A stretch of 50,400 nt of DNA from an uncultured Lachnospiraceae bacterium (GTDB taxonomy: Bacteria; Bacillota; Clostridia; Lachnospirales; Lachnospiraceae), in the NCBI GenBank assembly GCA_910578715.1, contig CAJTRL010000023.1:1-50400 (forward strand), read 5' to 3'. Position numbers and translations under genes: made by a program. Below the pieces are notes generated by a model that saw only the letters and a program-made list of their open reading frames with translations, did not search any database and was not told the origin of the DNA. Position 1 is the first letter of the stretch, and each line of letters opens with the position of its first letter. Positions 49,188-50,400 of this stretch are shown here, one piece after another.

Positions 49188-50336
49188 ATGGCAAACAGAT
49201 TTGTGTTAAATGAAACTTCCTACCACGGAGCGGGCGCAATTCAGGAAATCGCGACGGAGGCAAAAGGCAGAGGATTCTCGAAAGCGTTCGTGTGTTCCGA
49301 CCCGGATTTGGTGAAATTCGGCGTGACGGGAAAAGTTCTGGAGGTTCTGGATAAAGCGGGACTTGCTTACGAAATGTATTCCAATATCAAGCCCAACCCG
49401 ACCATTGAGAACGTTCAGACGGGGGTAGAGGCATATAAGAAATCCGGCGCGGATTATCTTGTCGCAATCGGCGGAGGTTCTTCCATGGATACCGCGAAGG
49501 CAATCGGTATCATTATCAATAACCCGGATTTTGCCGATGTGGTGAGCCTGGAAGGCGTTGCGCCGACGAAAAACAAATCCGTACCGATTTTTGCCGTGCC
49601 GACAACTGCGGGAACAGCGGCGGAAGTAACGATTAATTATGTGATTACCGATGCGGCGAAAAGCCGTAAAATGGTCTGTGTTGACCCGAAAGACATTCCG
49701 GTCGTTGCTTTTGTTGACCCTGATATGATGTCCTCCATGCCCAAAGGCCTGACGGCGGCGACAGGAATGGATGCCCTGACCCATGCGATTGAAGGCTATA
49801 TTACGGTAGGGGCGTGGGAATTGTCCGATATGTTCCATTTGAAAGCAATCGAAATTATCTCCCGTTCTCTGCGGGGCGCGGTGGACAATACGCCGGAAGG
49901 AAGAACGGATATGGCGCTCGGCCAGTATGTAGCGGGCATGGGATTTTCCAACGTAGGGCTTGGCATCGTTCATTCTATGGCGCATCCGCTCGGCGCGTTA
50001 TATGATACGCCGCATGGCATTGCCAATGCGATTATCCTTCCTACCGTTATGGAGTATAATGCGGAAGCAACCGGAGAGAAATATCGTGAAATTGCCCGTG
50101 CAATGGGCGTAGAAGGCGTAGATGGCATGTCTCAGGAAGAATACAGAAAGGCAGCAATCGATGCGGTAAAGAAATTATCACAGGATGTCGGGATTCCGGC
50201 CGACTTAAAGGAAATCGTGAAGAAGGAAGACATTCCTTTCCTTGCACAGTCCGCATACGACGATGCGTGCAGACCGGGCAATCCGAAGGAGACAAGCGTG
50301 GAAGATATTACGAAGCTGTATGAATCGCTGATTTAG
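49188..50336 (+). CDS. fucO: Lactaldehyde reductase/iron-dependent alcohol dehydrogenase
   Basis: 382 residues. It reads like FucO along most of its length (opening MANRFVLNETSYHGAGA; AIGGGSSMDTAKAIGI; VPTTAGTAAEVTINYVITD). The metal ligands Asp195, His199, His262 and His276 align with D196, H200, H263 and H277 of E. coli FucO. It reduces L-lactaldehyde to 1,2-propanediol with NADH in fucose or rhamnose fermentation; related group-III enzymes also handle 1,3-propanediol or ethanol. RBS AAAGGAGA is 8 bases before ATG, and the gene has its own promoter. No fucose or rhamnose genes are visible in the window. Confidence 0.92.
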   Translation: MANRFVLNETSYHGAGAIQEIATEAKGRGFSKAFVCSDPDLVKFGVTGKVLEVLDKAGLAYEMYSNIKPNPTIENVQTGVEAYKKSGADYLVAIGGGSSMDTAKAIGIIINNPDFADVVSLEGVAPTKNKSVPIFAVPTTAGTAAEVTINYVITDAAKSRKMVCVDPKDIPVVAFVDPDMMSSMPKGLTAATGMDALTHAIEGYITVGAWELSDMFHLKAIEIISRSLRGAVDNTPEGRTDMALGQYVAGMGFSNVGLGIVHSMAHPLGALYDTPHGIANAIILPTVMEYNAEATGEKYREIARAMGVEGVDGMSQEEYRKAAIDAVKKLSQDVGIPADLKEIVKKEDIPFLAQSAYDDACRPGNPKETSVEDITKLYESLI

Positions 50337-50400
50337 CAGAAAAACGAGGCTGTTTCAAGTTTTGTGTAAACTCAAAAACTGATATAAGATTTGTTGATAG

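Noticed and set aside
49188..50336. 1,3-propanediol dehydrogenase (dhaT)
   Set aside because: Same family, but the sequence follows FucO much more closely along its length, including the opening and all metal ligands.

Overview
The window looks like the chromosome of a gut-type Lachnospiraceae (Firmicutes, Clostridia). This is inferred from strong AGGAGG-type ribosome sites with frequent TTG/GTG starts, LplB/YtcP/lipoprotein sugar importers, LytTR regulators paired with DUF3021 membrane proteins, an agr-like GHKL kinase/LytTR regulator pair, and a small set of proteins that I know only as hypothetical genes of that family. Genus is not determined. I see no rRNA, tRNA or CRISPR array.

Layout: 1-456 is the tail of a large serine recombinase, so the left edge is the end of an integrative element. 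688-4087 holds an alpha/beta hydrolase, a LytTR/DUF3021 pair, a TetR regulator with its own promoter and operator-like palindromes, and a flavodoxin-like protein. 4136-5289 (minus) is a Nudix-nth operon. 5599-10354 carries an S66 peptidase, a phospholipase-D/cardiolipin-synthase-like protein, an aldo/keto reductase with ferredoxin tail and a Cof-type phosphatase. 10455-14737 is a methionine-type ABC importer (metN-metI-metQ), a LysR regulator and a HAD phosphatase.

14937-34140 is a hemicellulose (glucuronoxylan) utilisation locus: SGNH acetylesterase, very large GH2 enzyme, AraC regulator (minus), GH3 beta-xylosidase-like enzyme, GH67 alpha-glucuronidase, LplB/YtcP/lipoprotein oligosaccharide importer, a GH43-GH8 fusion enzyme and a ROK repressor. 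None of the enzymes shows a signal peptide, so the scheme is import of acetylated aldouronate/xylo-oligosaccharides followed by complete cytoplasmic breakdown: deacetylation, removal of (methyl)glucuronate, and xylose release from the non-reducing end (GH3, GH43) and the reducing end (GH8). AraC probably activates and ROK probably represses, by position.

34228-39465 has a MATE exporter, an AraC-GyrI-like regulator and a second LytTR/DUF3021 pair, this time followed by an ABC exporter. 39630-43980 has two small minus-strand genes, an agr-like kinase/regulator pair and two divergent lipoproteins. 44117-46618 is a GH2 beta-mannosidase, 46842-49106 three Lachnospiraceae-type hypothetical proteins, and 49188-50336 a FucO-like lactaldehyde reductase.

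The most unusual signal is not a gene. Related structured leader modules sit exactly between the stop codon of one gene and the start codon of the next, at several unrelated loci. They consist of a GTTGAAAAATC-type hairpin, a second hairpin of variable size, then AGAGAAAGGCATGG and a start codon. Also notable are a 184-bp near-perfect palindrome before the ROK gene and a habit of low-complexity, tandem-repeat-like insertions inside otherwise well conserved enzymes.
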